NCBI GenBank assembly: GCA_001791715.1
Contig: MGFD01000047.1
Span: forward strand, 1 to 6,166
Source: Candidatus Uhrbacteria bacterium RIFOXYB2_FULL_45_11
GTDB lineage: Bacteria; Patescibacteriota; Patescibacteriia; UBA9934; GWF2-40-263
Direction of reading: 5' to 3'
Length of the DNA stretch: 6,166 bases
The notes beneath the pieces are model-generated. The model saw only the letters and a program-made list of their open reading frames with translations. It had not been told where the DNA came from and did not search any database. This document shows positions 1-5,843 of the stretch, in pieces. Within the stretch, counting starts at the first letter, position 1; each line of letters starts with the position of its first letter. The position numbers were made by a program, and so were the translations under genes.

Positions 1-2093
1 TTGAATCATTGCGTTTCACATTTGACGCTGTTACAAAAGCTGGGTCAACAACAAGTAGTGACATGGTTTCATTGAGAAATGGAGCTGTGTATGCTGATGG
101 TGTGCAAATCGGAAGCACAACCACACTGAACTCTGATGATGCAAGTACTGCATATACAGAGTACTCTTTTGGATCATCACTCATTGTTGTTCCTGGAACA
201 CCAGTAACAATCGAATTGCGTTCGGATATCTTTGATAATGACGGAACAGATAACACAGCAGATGGTGATACATTTACACCAACAATGGCTGCATCATCCA
301 GCACAAACACTCTTCGTGTTTCAACCGGATCATATGGCCAATACCCAGCTAGCGCAGTTGTAGGAAACTTGCTTGAAATTGATCAAGGAACATTGACAGG
401 AGCTAAGAATACATCTTATGCCAACCAAACAATGCTTGAATCAAAAGTAGCGGCAAAAATCGGATCTTACTCTATTACATCATCGACAGCAGAAACGGTT
501 AACCTCTCATCTCTCGTTGTTGATCTTGATGGATCAACACAACTTGTTGATGGAGAAGTGACAAACCTTTATGTGATGTATGGAAAAGCAGGTTCAATGA
601 CTACATCTTCAACGAAGGCTAACCCTTCAGAGTCTGATGCAGGAAACTCATGGTCCGTGAACTATGCCCTTGCTCCAGGACAAACCATGTATGTGGATGT
701 TTATGGAGACTTAGATGCTTCACTTGACGGAAACGAGGTTGTAGTAACAACTCTTGATTTTACAGCAACTACAGCGTCTTCAGGACAAACTGCTGATAAC
801 GGAACAGCTATTAGCGGTCAAAGTATTACAATCGGAACAGGTACGTTTGTTTCCGCTTTGGACGGTGCAACATCTGTTGCAAAGATTGCTGCAGGAAACC
901 AAACAGTTGAGGCAGCGAAATATCGCTTCACAGCTGCTAACGAAGCCTACACAATTAAAGAGATTCAATTGTCCATCCATGAATCTACTGCACCAGAAGG
1001 TGTTGCTTCCAAAGCTCAGATTTATGATGGAACCACATTGCTTGGTGAAGCTGTCTTTAACCAGACAAGTGCCCCATCAGATACAACGAATAATGCTGCC
1101 GCGGTAAGTGCAATGGCAAGTATTACAGGCTTAAACATTGTGGTTTCTGCGAACACATTCAAGACTCTTACAGGTAAATTAGTATTGAATGAGATTGGAT
1201 TTGGAGCGGGAACTTCACACATGAACGCTGCACTGAGATTGGATCAAGTTAAGGCTTATGACAGTGCAGGAACCCTTTACGCTACAGGAACCGCTGGTTC
1301 TACAGATGACCGTAACGGAAATGCGCTTTACGTGTTTAAGTCAATTCCAACAGTTAATCATGTTGATTTGACAAACAGCACACTCGTTAACGGACAAGCA
1401 GCGGATCTCTATAAATTTACTGTAACCGCATCTGCACAAGGACCTGTTGCCTTGAAGCAATTCAAGTTGAACACATCTTGGACAGACGGCGGAACGGTAG
1501 ACACATTGGAAATTGAGAGCCTTAAGCTTTATAAGAACGGAACAGACATCTCTTCTTCCGTTACCATTGTTGACGTTTACGGAACAAGTGTTACTGGAAC
1601 AAGTGGATTGCACGACGCTGATTTTGATGCTACTACATCCGATACAGCCGTTGTCTTTACATGGAATGACACAGTTCTTGAAGATTCAATTGGTGCCGGT
1701 GAAACTGTAACTTATACTGTTCGTGGAACCCCACAAGGATTCCGAACTGTTGGTGCGGATACTTCCGGTGACTCTGTAAGCTTCTACTTGCCTACAGATG
1801 CTGCAACAAACTCAACCGGTTTGTTCGGCGTTAAATACCTCTTCTTGAACGACGAAACAGATTTGAATGCTGATCGTGCTGAAATTCTTGAGTTCCACAC
1901 TTCCGCTGCTGCAAATTCAGCAGATGGAACAGGAACAGCAACTTGGAACAATACGAACACAGCAAACTTCGTCTGGTCTGATGCCTCTGCACAATCACAC
2001 GTTGGTTCGAAGAACGCATCTTCTACAGGAGACTGGGCAAACGGTTACCTTGTCTTGAACCTTGATCTCCCAGCGGAGACTTGGTCAAAATAA
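1..2093 (+). CDS. Large beta-repeat surface protein, 5'-truncated (C-terminal ~697 residues)
   Basis: The reading frame is open to the left window edge (GAA TCA TTG ... from base 3) and ends at a tandem TAA TAA. The TTG at 9 is probably internal: it has no signal peptide and falls mid-strand in a repeat unit. Numbering from that TTG, about four degenerate modules of 80-120 residues are visible (roughly 1-79, 147-241, 290-400, 467-577). Each shows a hydrophobic strand, a 'v.~Y.dG..lg' strand (for example AVYADGVQIG, AQIYDGTTLLG, LKLYKNGTDIS) and a later 'v..G...t..v.gd' strand. A distinct C-terminal block (about 628-694) carries the motifs NFVWSDAS and DWANGYLV and ends LPAETWSK. The protein has no cysteine, is rich in Thr/Ser/Ala/Gly/Asp, and has no C-terminal membrane helix or LPXTG signal. 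This fits an exported structural, adhesive or S-layer-like protein. The family resemblance to Patescibacteria surface proteins is from memory, and no precise function can be assigned. Confidence 0.85.
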   Translation, partial: ESLRFTFDAVTKAGSTTSSDMVSLRNGAVYADGVQIGSTTTLNSDDASTAYTEYSFGSSLIVVPGTPVTIELRSDIFDNDGTDNTADGDTFTPTMAASSSTNTLRVSTGSYGQYPASAVVGNLLEIDQGTLTGAKNTSYANQTMLESKVAAKIGSYSITSSTAETVNLSSLVVDLDGSTQLVDGEVTNLYVMYGKAGSMTTSSTKANPSESDAGNSWSVNYALAPGQTMYVDVYGDLDASLDGNEVVVTTLDFTATTASSGQTADNGTAISGQSITIGTGTFVSALDGATSVAKIAAGNQTVEAAKYRFTAANEAYTIKEIQLSIHESTAPEGVASKAQIYDGTTLLGEAVFNQTSAPSDTTNNAAAVSAMASITGLNIVVSANTFKTLTGKLVLNEIGFGAGTSHMNAALRLDQVKAYDSAGTLYATGTAGSTDDRNGNALYVFKSIPTVNHVDLTNSTLVNGQAADLYKFTVTASAQGPVALKQFKLNTSWTDGGTVDTLEIESLKLYKNGTDISSSVTIVDVYGTSVTGTSGLHDADFDATTSDTAVVFTWNDTVLEDSIGAGETVTYTVRGTPQGFRTVGADTSGDSVSFYLPTDAATNSTGLFGVKYLFLNDETDLNADRAEILEFHTSAAANSADGTGTATWNNTNTANFVWSDASAQSHVGSKNASSTGDWANGYLVLNLDLPAETWSK

Positions 2094-2135
2094 TAACGAA
2101 TCAAATCGTTATTGATGAATTCAGAAGGAATTCAT
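2092..2135 (+). other. Two adjacent hairpins overlapping and following the stop codon of the first gene
   Basis: Two perfect 8-bp inverted repeats lie one base apart. AATAACGA (2092-2099) pairs with TCGTTATT (2106-2113) around a 6-base loop, and ATGAATTC (2115-2122) pairs with GAATTCAT (2128-2135) around AGAAG. The second is followed by TTTCTT, so it might act as a weak terminator. The first includes most of the stop codon. They may protect the 3' end of the transcript. Pairing is certain from the sequence; any function is inferred. Confidence 0.5.
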
Positions 2136-2144
2136 TTTCTTCAC

Positions 2145-2153
2145 CTATCCACA
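2145..2153 (+). promoter_or_regulatory. DnaA-box-like 9-mer (one mismatch)
   Basis: The sequence CTATCCACA differs from the DnaA consensus TTATCCACA at the first base only. It lies in the gap between the first surface-protein gene and the membrane ligase gene. A perfect copy occurs in the next gap at 4527. A single imperfect site on its own is weak evidence of binding. Confidence 0.25.
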
Positions 2154-2161
2154 TTGTTCAC

Positions 2162-2227
2162 GCAACACCTTGATTCAAGGCAAAAGTCATGAGTCTTAGT
2201 TGCACCGAGCATGGGATCCTGAGGATC
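2162..2227 (+). other. Further short hairpins in the 3' untranslated region
   Basis: CCTTG (2168-2172) pairs with CAAGG (2176-2180) around a 3-base loop. It sits inside a possible outer helix GCAAC (2162-2166) / GTTGC (2199-2203). GATCC (2215-2219) pairs with GGATC (2223-2227) around TGA. The stretch has no supportable ORF and no convincing promoter. It is most simply the structured 3' UTR upstream of the terminator at 2231, but a small RNA is possible. Confidence 0.3.
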
Positions 2228-2230
2228 AAT

Positions 2231-2263
2231 AAACCCCCACCTTTATGGTGGGGGTTTTTGTTT
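2231..2263 (+). terminator. Strong intrinsic (Rho-independent) terminator
   Basis: CCCCCACC (2234-2241) pairs perfectly with GGTGGGGG (2247-2254) around the loop TTTAT. Three A-T pairs (2231-2233 with 2255-2257) extend the stem to 11 bp. The stem runs directly into TTTTTGTTT. It lies about 140 bases after the stop of the first gene and 30 bases before the next start, so it should end transcription from the upstream surface-protein gene. The A-rich 5' flank is too short for a convincing U-tract on the minus strand, so it is read as a + strand terminator. Confidence 0.93.
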
Positions 2264-2283
2264 CAACAAAAAAGTGCTAATCT
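2258..2283 (+). promoter_or_regulatory. Tentative promoter for the membrane ligase gene (weak match)
   Basis: Since a strong terminator ends just upstream, the next gene needs its own promoter within about 30 bases. The only candidate is the extended -10-like TGCTAATCT (2275-2283), in which TAATCT matches TATAAT at 3 of 6 positions. A possible -35, TTGTTT (2258-2263), overlaps the terminator's U-tract at a spacing of 14, shorter than the usual 17. If this is right, transcription would start near base 2290, almost at the ATG. Position is the main support and the motif match is poor. Confidence 0.25.
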
Positions 2284-2292
2284 CTTTTTATT

Positions 2293-4473
2293 ATGCAACT
2301 ATTTTCTTCACTTCCTCAAAAATTTTTCCCAACAGCTCTTTTGCTTGTTTTGCTCACACCTTTGATTTATTTTCCCTGGATTTATAGACCGGCCCAAATT
2401 TCAAAAGTTCTTTTTTTTGTCTGTTTTATTGGTGTGTTTTTTTTGTTTGCGCTTGCGTGGTTCCAGATAAAAAAAATGCTGCCGCGTTTTTCTCATCCCG
2501 TTTTGTTGTCTTACGGAGGTTATGTTTTATTTGTTGTTATTTCTTCACTTTTTGGTTTTGATCTTGTAAATAGTTTTCTTGGAAATGATCAACGAGTTGG
2601 TGGAATCATCGTATTAGCTATTACTTGGCTGGCAGCAGCATTATTCGTTGGTTTTTTTGATAAATTATTTTGGAAACATGCAGTTTCTTTCTTTATTTTT
2701 ACAGGTGTTTTGATTGCTTCGTATGCGATTTTGGAGGCGTTTCGTCTTGTTCCTGATTTGGGTTTGAAATGGCCTCGTACATCAAGTCTCATGGGGAACC
2801 CGATTTATTTAGCTGCCTATTTAATTTTTCCGTTCACGCTTGCCTGTACAAAAATTTGGACACAACAAAAATTGTCTCGTAATCATTGTATTGCGGCAGG
2901 AATTATTTTTCTTGGAATAGCAACAACAAGATCAAGAGGAGTTTTTTTGGGACTGATTATTGGGGGATTGCTAGGCATGTTTTGGTATTTTCTTCAAAAG
3001 GTTCATTGGAAAAAAATGTTTCTTTTTTCTTCCATAATACTTGTGGCGCTCGTGAGCTGTTTTTTGTTGGCTCGTGCAATTATTCCTGAAACGTCCAATT
3101 TAAGTCGCTTCGTTCGCTTTAATGATCAGAGTTCTTCGAGTCGATTAGAATTTTGGAAAATTGCCTTCGTTGGAGCGCTTGAGCATCCGGTTTTGGGTGT
3201 TGGATATGAAAATTTTTATGCTGTTTCTGAGAAACACTATTCTCCTGCTCTTTATGCTGCTGAGGGAAGTTATTCCGACAAGCCGCACAATGCATTTGTT
3301 GAAGTATTGATTAGTTCTGGAGTGATCGGTCTTATTTTATATTGTGTGGTTTTACTATGTGTTTTACGATCCATCATCCGTGCAAAAAAGAAACATAAGA
3401 TTCATGGAGTAGAAGAATCTATTTTGCTTGGCGGATTTATTGCCTATTCCGTTCAAAATTTTTTCGCTTTTGATACGATTGGCACATTTTTCAGCTTTGC
3501 ATTTTTTATTGCTTACGTTACTCATCTTGACTCTGATTTTGATCAAAAGATTGATGTAACATTCCTAAGAAGTAAGCGAATGCGATCTGTCCTTTTAAGC
3601 GTATTCTCCGTTCTTATTGTCTGGTTTTGTGTTCAATATGTTTTTCCTACGTATACGTATTTTTCAACTCTCGCAAACGCGGATCGCGAAGCAAATGTTG
3701 TTAAGCGTTTTGCCTTGTTAAAATCAATCAATCAAGATGCCTTTATTTATGACTATAACCCACTTGGAAAATCGTTTCATTCAACGGGAAAAATGATTTA
3801 CAACAAAGACGGAGCAACTCAGATGGCAAAAGAGTATGTTCAATCCGCTCTCGAGACTTACGATGTTTTATTAAACATTCACCCAAAAAGAGGGGAATTT
3901 TGGTATCAAAGAGCGGATATGGGATTGATGAAGGCTTTTATGAGTAAGTCGCCTATTGATGAAGCGACAAAAATCGCGGTTGAAAAAGCGGTTGGGTTTA
4001 CTCCAACACGTACGGAGCCTTATTTGGTGAAAGCAACACAGCTTGAGCTTGAAGGAAAAATTCCTGAGGCAATAGACATGTTGGAAGAGATTCTTTTGAA
4101 AATCCCAGACAGCAGCAAGCTCCTTTGGACACTCTCTGTTCTTTATGGCAAACAAGGTAATGATGCGAAATTTGCTGAATTTGGTTATAAAGCGATCGAT
4201 TCCGGATTAAAAGTTGCTGGAGTGCAAAGTATTCTTGACTTAGTTAATTATTTTGCTGCGCAAAGAGAGTATAAAAAAGTTATAAGACTGTATCAGCAAG
4301 CAATTGTAATGTTTCCAGATGAGGTTCAGTTGTATGCAAATTTAGCCGCGGCGTATGCGGCGGATGGGCAAATAGAGAAGGCAATTGAAGCTGCGCAAAA
4401 ATTGAAACAATTGAAACCTGAGAATGCTGCTGGGGTTAATGAATTCATTGAGTCTCTTCGTCGTATAGAATAA
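2293..4473 (+). CDS. O-antigen ligase/polymerase-like (Wzy/WaaL-type) membrane protein with C-terminal TPR domain
   Basis: This 726-residue protein has about 12-13 hydrophobic helices between residues 11 and 452, followed by a soluble tail. Hallmarks of the Wzy_C/WaaL family (PF04932-like) appear in order: PRTSSLMGNPIYLAAY (161-176), TTRSRGVFLG (211-220), SSRLEFWKIAFVGALEHPVL (282-301) leading into GVGYENF, and the periplasmic-loop motif PHNAFVEVLISSGVIG (331-346). Conserved Arg and His residues like R215, R284 and H332 are needed in characterised WaaL enzymes. Such enzymes polymerise or transfer undecaprenyl-linked glycans on the outer face of the cytoplasmic membrane. The tail holds TPR units at about 574-607, 608-643, 644-677 and 678-711; the last shows Y681, L684, Y688, A697 and P709 at consensus positions, and a further divergent unit lies near 511-550. 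The start is well fixed: an in-frame TAA lies at 2278, no other start codon intervenes, and helix 1 begins at residue 11. No Shine-Dalgarno is present. Terminators on both sides make it monocistronic. The glycan and acceptor are unknown; a protein O-glycan ligase is possible. Confidence 0.88.
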   Translation: MQLFSSLPQKFFPTALLLVLLTPLIYFPWIYRPAQISKVLFFVCFIGVFFLFALAWFQIKKMLPRFSHPVLLSYGGYVLFVVISSLFGFDLVNSFLGNDQRVGGIIVLAITWLAAALFVGFFDKLFWKHAVSFFIFTGVLIASYAILEAFRLVPDLGLKWPRTSSLMGNPIYLAAYLIFPFTLACTKIWTQQKLSRNHCIAAGIIFLGIATTRSRGVFLGLIIGGLLGMFWYFLQKVHWKKMFLFSSIILVALVSCFLLARAIIPETSNLSRFVRFNDQSSSSRLEFWKIAFVGALEHPVLGVGYENFYAVSEKHYSPALYAAEGSYSDKPHNAFVEVLISSGVIGLILYCVVLLCVLRSIIRAKKKHKIHGVEESILLGGFIAYSVQNFFAFDTIGTFFSFAFFIAYVTHLDSDFDQKIDVTFLRSKRMRSVLLSVFSVLIVWFCVQYVFPTYTYFSTLANADREANVVKRFALLKSINQDAFIYDYNPLGKSFHSTGKMIYNKDGATQMAKEYVQSALETYDVLLNIHPKRGEFWYQRADMGLMKAFMSKSPIDEATKIAVEKAVGFTPTRTEPYLVKATQLELEGKIPEAIDMLEEILLKIPDSSKLLWTLSVLYGKQGNDAKFAEFGYKAIDSGLKVAGVQSILDLVNYFAAQREYKKVIRLYQQAIVMFPDEVQLYANLAAAYAADGQIEKAIEAAQKLKQLKPENAAGVNEFIESLRRIE

Positions 4474-4491
4474 TTTATGATCTTTCAGATT

Positions 4492-4521
4492 AAACTTCTG
4501 CTTTCTAAGCAGAAGTTTTTT
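4492..4521 (+). terminator. Intrinsic terminator after the membrane ligase gene
   Basis: AAACTTCTGCTT (4492-4503) is a perfect 12-bp inverted repeat of AAGCAGAAGTTT (4507-4518) with the 3-base loop TCT. The run of T continues to 4521, giving six T in a row. It begins 18 bases after the TAA stop. The A-tract on the 5' side is short, so + strand termination of the ligase mRNA is the natural reading. Confidence 0.92.
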
Positions 4522-4526
4522 AAAAC

Positions 4527-4535
4527 TTATCCACA
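4527..4535 (+). promoter_or_regulatory. Perfect DnaA-box 9-mer
   Basis: TTATCCACA matches the strict bacterial DnaA-box consensus at all nine positions. It lies between the terminator at 4492-4521 and the -10 element at 4573, so a bound protein would sit just upstream of the promoter for the secreted-protein operon. About 0.05 perfect copies are expected by chance in both strands of a window this size with even base composition. Actual binding is inferred. Confidence 0.4.
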
Positions 4536-4572
4536 CGCATTATTTAACAGTGTTTTTTTTGTTCTTATGAGC

Positions 4573-4578
4573 TATAAT
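4573..4578 (+). promoter_or_regulatory. Promoter -10 element (TATAAT) for the secreted-protein operon
   Basis: A perfect sigma-70-type TATAAT lies in a gene-free gap downstream of a terminator and upstream of the next gene. A start near 4584-4586 would give a leader of about 64 bases. The -35 region is poor: at 17-bp spacing the hexamer is GTGTTT (4550-4555), at the edge of a T8 run. The exact TG of an extended -10 is absent (AGC precedes TATAAT). The position is convincing, but strength cannot be judged. Confidence 0.7.
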
Positions 4579-4596
4579 AGAGTGGTTCAAGAAATA

Positions 4597-4639
4597 TTTT
4601 TTTAAACTTCGTTTTTTTAATCGCATTTAATTTTTTTAA
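4597..4639 (+). repeat. Three T7AA tracts in the leader
   Basis: TTTTTTTAA occurs at 4597-4605, 4612-4620 and 4631-4639, with starts 15 and 19 bases apart, all between the predicted transcription start and the ATG at 4649. A T8 run also lies at 4553-4560, upstream of the -10. The mRNA leader would be very U-rich and essentially unstructured, with only a weak GGA near the start codon. This could serve ribosome loading without a Shine-Dalgarno, or reflect simple low-complexity drift. Confidence 0.5.
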
Positions 4640-4648
4640 CACGGACTT

Positions 4649-5806
4649 ATGTCACGGATTTTATTACAAAGAATACCAAAATGGTTATCCGTTTCTGGGG
4701 TGATCATTGCCAGTCTTGGTTTGATCCCAGGATTGACACTCTCCGCACAGGCGGCAGCCACTTTTAGTACGGACACAACTTTGTCGCTTACGGGGATAAC
4801 GCTTACCGTCCTCACTGGTTCTACTGCGGATTCTGTGGCGGTAAACTCAACAGCAAATACGGTTGCTGTTACCGTTTCTGGAACTCAAGTGTTAATTCTT
4901 AAGTCGCCTAACAACATCGCGCTTACCAATGACGGTGGCTACGACGCCTGTCAAGGAACTGGCGGAGTTGTCCAATTGTCCGTAAGTGGAACAAAGACAG
5001 TGACGTTTAGTCCAACAACCTCGGTTACTTGTCCTGCACCTGTAAGCAGTAGCGGAGGTGGCGGTGGAGGCGGAGGTGGCGGAAGCTCCACACCAGCCCC
5101 AAGTACTCCCGCTCCGGTTGTAACAACACCTGTTGTTACGCCAGCTCCAACAACACCTGCTGTTGAGCCAGTTGTCACCCCAACAACCCCAGCGGTGACG
5201 GCAACACCTGTTTCTTTGCCAGCTGCTGCAGCTCCCGTAGCTGTCCTCATCCATGATCCTTCAAATTTTGAAGCATTATTGACCGCGCTTGGAACAACAA
5301 GCAAACCAGCTGATTACGCAAAATATAATGCGCTTGTAAAATCTGACGCCCTTGCATTCAAGGTTGGATTAACAGACTTGCAAGTAAAAGCGATTGCGAA
5401 CTTTGAAACGTACGGTGCATCTACCGCAACCGTTAAACTCGGAGCGGGTGAGCGCAGAGCACTTGTGCGTGATTATCTTGAAACCGTTGGTCGTGCAGAT
5501 TTTGTCTGGGATGACATTCAACGTCTTGCAACAGGAGAAAAGCCTGTAAAGCGAAATTTGGCAAAAGAAGTTGCGCAAGCTGGAATCGCTTTGGATGCGT
5601 TTAAGAAAATGACGGGGCATGCTCCAAATTTTAAAGACAAATCGGAAGATATCGCTTGGAACACCATGCTTTACCGCATTCGTTTCCCACGTGATCTGAA
5701 ATTGGAACAACAAGGAATCCTTGAATATCAAAAGATTTTCAAAGGAACTCCAACCACGCCTGCTCAATGGGCAATGGTCCGTGCACTTGGATACGCCCTA
5801 AAATAA
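4649..5806 (+). CDS. Secreted three-part surface protein: beta head, Gly10/Pro-Thr linker, helical repeat tail
   Basis: This 385-residue protein has a clear signal peptide (R3, R8, K11; hydrophobic core about 12-32; likely cleavage after A33-Q34-A35). Residues 38-130 form a Thr/Val/Ser-rich beta domain containing STADSVAVNSTANTVAVTVS and the only two cysteines, C101 and C128, a plausible disulfide. Residues 136-145 are ten glycines, followed by a Pro/Thr/Val linker to about 196. The tail (about 204-385) contains LGAGERRALVRDYLETVG and three 'G..P...W..I' type helical units. From memory, this head-linker-tail layout and the 'LG.GER' module recur in Patescibacteria surface proteins of unknown function; I cannot name a Pfam entry. 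The start is fixed by an in-frame TAA at 4637-4639 with no other start codon between. No Shine-Dalgarno is evident. It is probably the first gene of an operon, with the next gene 37 bases on. It is likely structural or cell-wall-associated, as no catalytic motif is visible. Confidence 0.87.
   Translation: MSRILLQRIPKWLSVSGVIIASLGLIPGLTLSAQAAATFSTDTTLSLTGITLTVLTGSTADSVAVNSTANTVAVTVSGTQVLILKSPNNIALTNDGGYDACQGTGGVVQLSVSGTKTVTFSPTTSVTCPAPVSSSGGGGGGGGGGSSTPAPSTPAPVVTTPVVTPAPTTPAVEPVVTPTTPAVTATPVSLPAAAAPVAVLIHDPSNFEALLTALGTTSKPADYAKYNALVKSDALAFKVGLTDLQVKAIANFETYGASTATVKLGAGERRALVRDYLETVGRADFVWDDIQRLATGEKPVKRNLAKEVAQAGIALDAFKKMTGHAPNFKDKSEDIAWNTMLYRIRFPRDLKLEQQGILEYQKIFKGTPTTPAQWAMVRALGYALK
5054..5218 (+). 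other. Low-complexity linker coding region: Gly10 then Pro/Thr/Val repeats
   Basis: Residues 136-145 of the secreted protein are ten consecutive glycines, written with mixed GGA, GGT and GGC codons rather than one repeated triplet. Residues 147-190 are a Pro/Thr/Val/Ala-rich stretch with repeated 'TPAP', 'TTPAV' and 'PVVTP' words. Such linkers are typically extended, flexible and potentially O-glycosylated. The mixed codons suggest the glycine run is kept at the protein level rather than being recent slippage. Confidence 0.8.
5447..5794 (+). repeat. Three divergent helical-hairpin repeats in the tail of the secreted protein
   Basis: Three units align by eye at residues 267-296, about 304-344 and about 350-382. 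Each has a helix with a charged start and a hydrophobic-aromatic pattern (ALVRDYLETVG, IALDAFKKMTG, GILEYQKIFKG). A short turn follows, with a proline in the second and third (HAPN, TPTTP). A second helix then carries a tryptophan three residues before a hydrophobic residue (FVWDDIQRL, IAWNTMLYRI, AQWAMVRAL). The pattern is visible directly; a repeat origin is inferred and the units are strongly diverged. Confidence 0.55.
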
Positions 5807-5843
5807 TCATTTAACTTAAACATTCTTAATACGTTTGACTCTT

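Noticed and set aside
9..11. TTG at base 9 as the true start of the first gene
   Set aside because: The frame is open to the window edge, the predicted N-terminus has no signal peptide, and it begins mid-strand within a repeat unit. The gene is more likely truncated by the window.
754..1710. Out-of-frame + and - ORFs of 65-117 codons inside the first gene
   Set aside because: Their Gln/Leu- or Cys/Ser-rich translations are typical of shadow frames of a Thr/Ala-rich gene, and none has independent signals.
4474..4648. Replication origin because of the perfect DnaA box and AT-rich DNA
   Set aside because: Only one perfect box is present in this gap, with no cluster of boxes and no dnaA, dnaN or rpmH nearby. 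The AT-rich stretch is explained as a terminator, promoter and leader.
4951..5304. Minus-strand ORF with a run of ten prolines
   Set aside because: It is the antisense of the Gly10 and Pro/Thr linker coding region. Its composition is explained by the + strand gene, and it has no promoter or ribosome site of its own.
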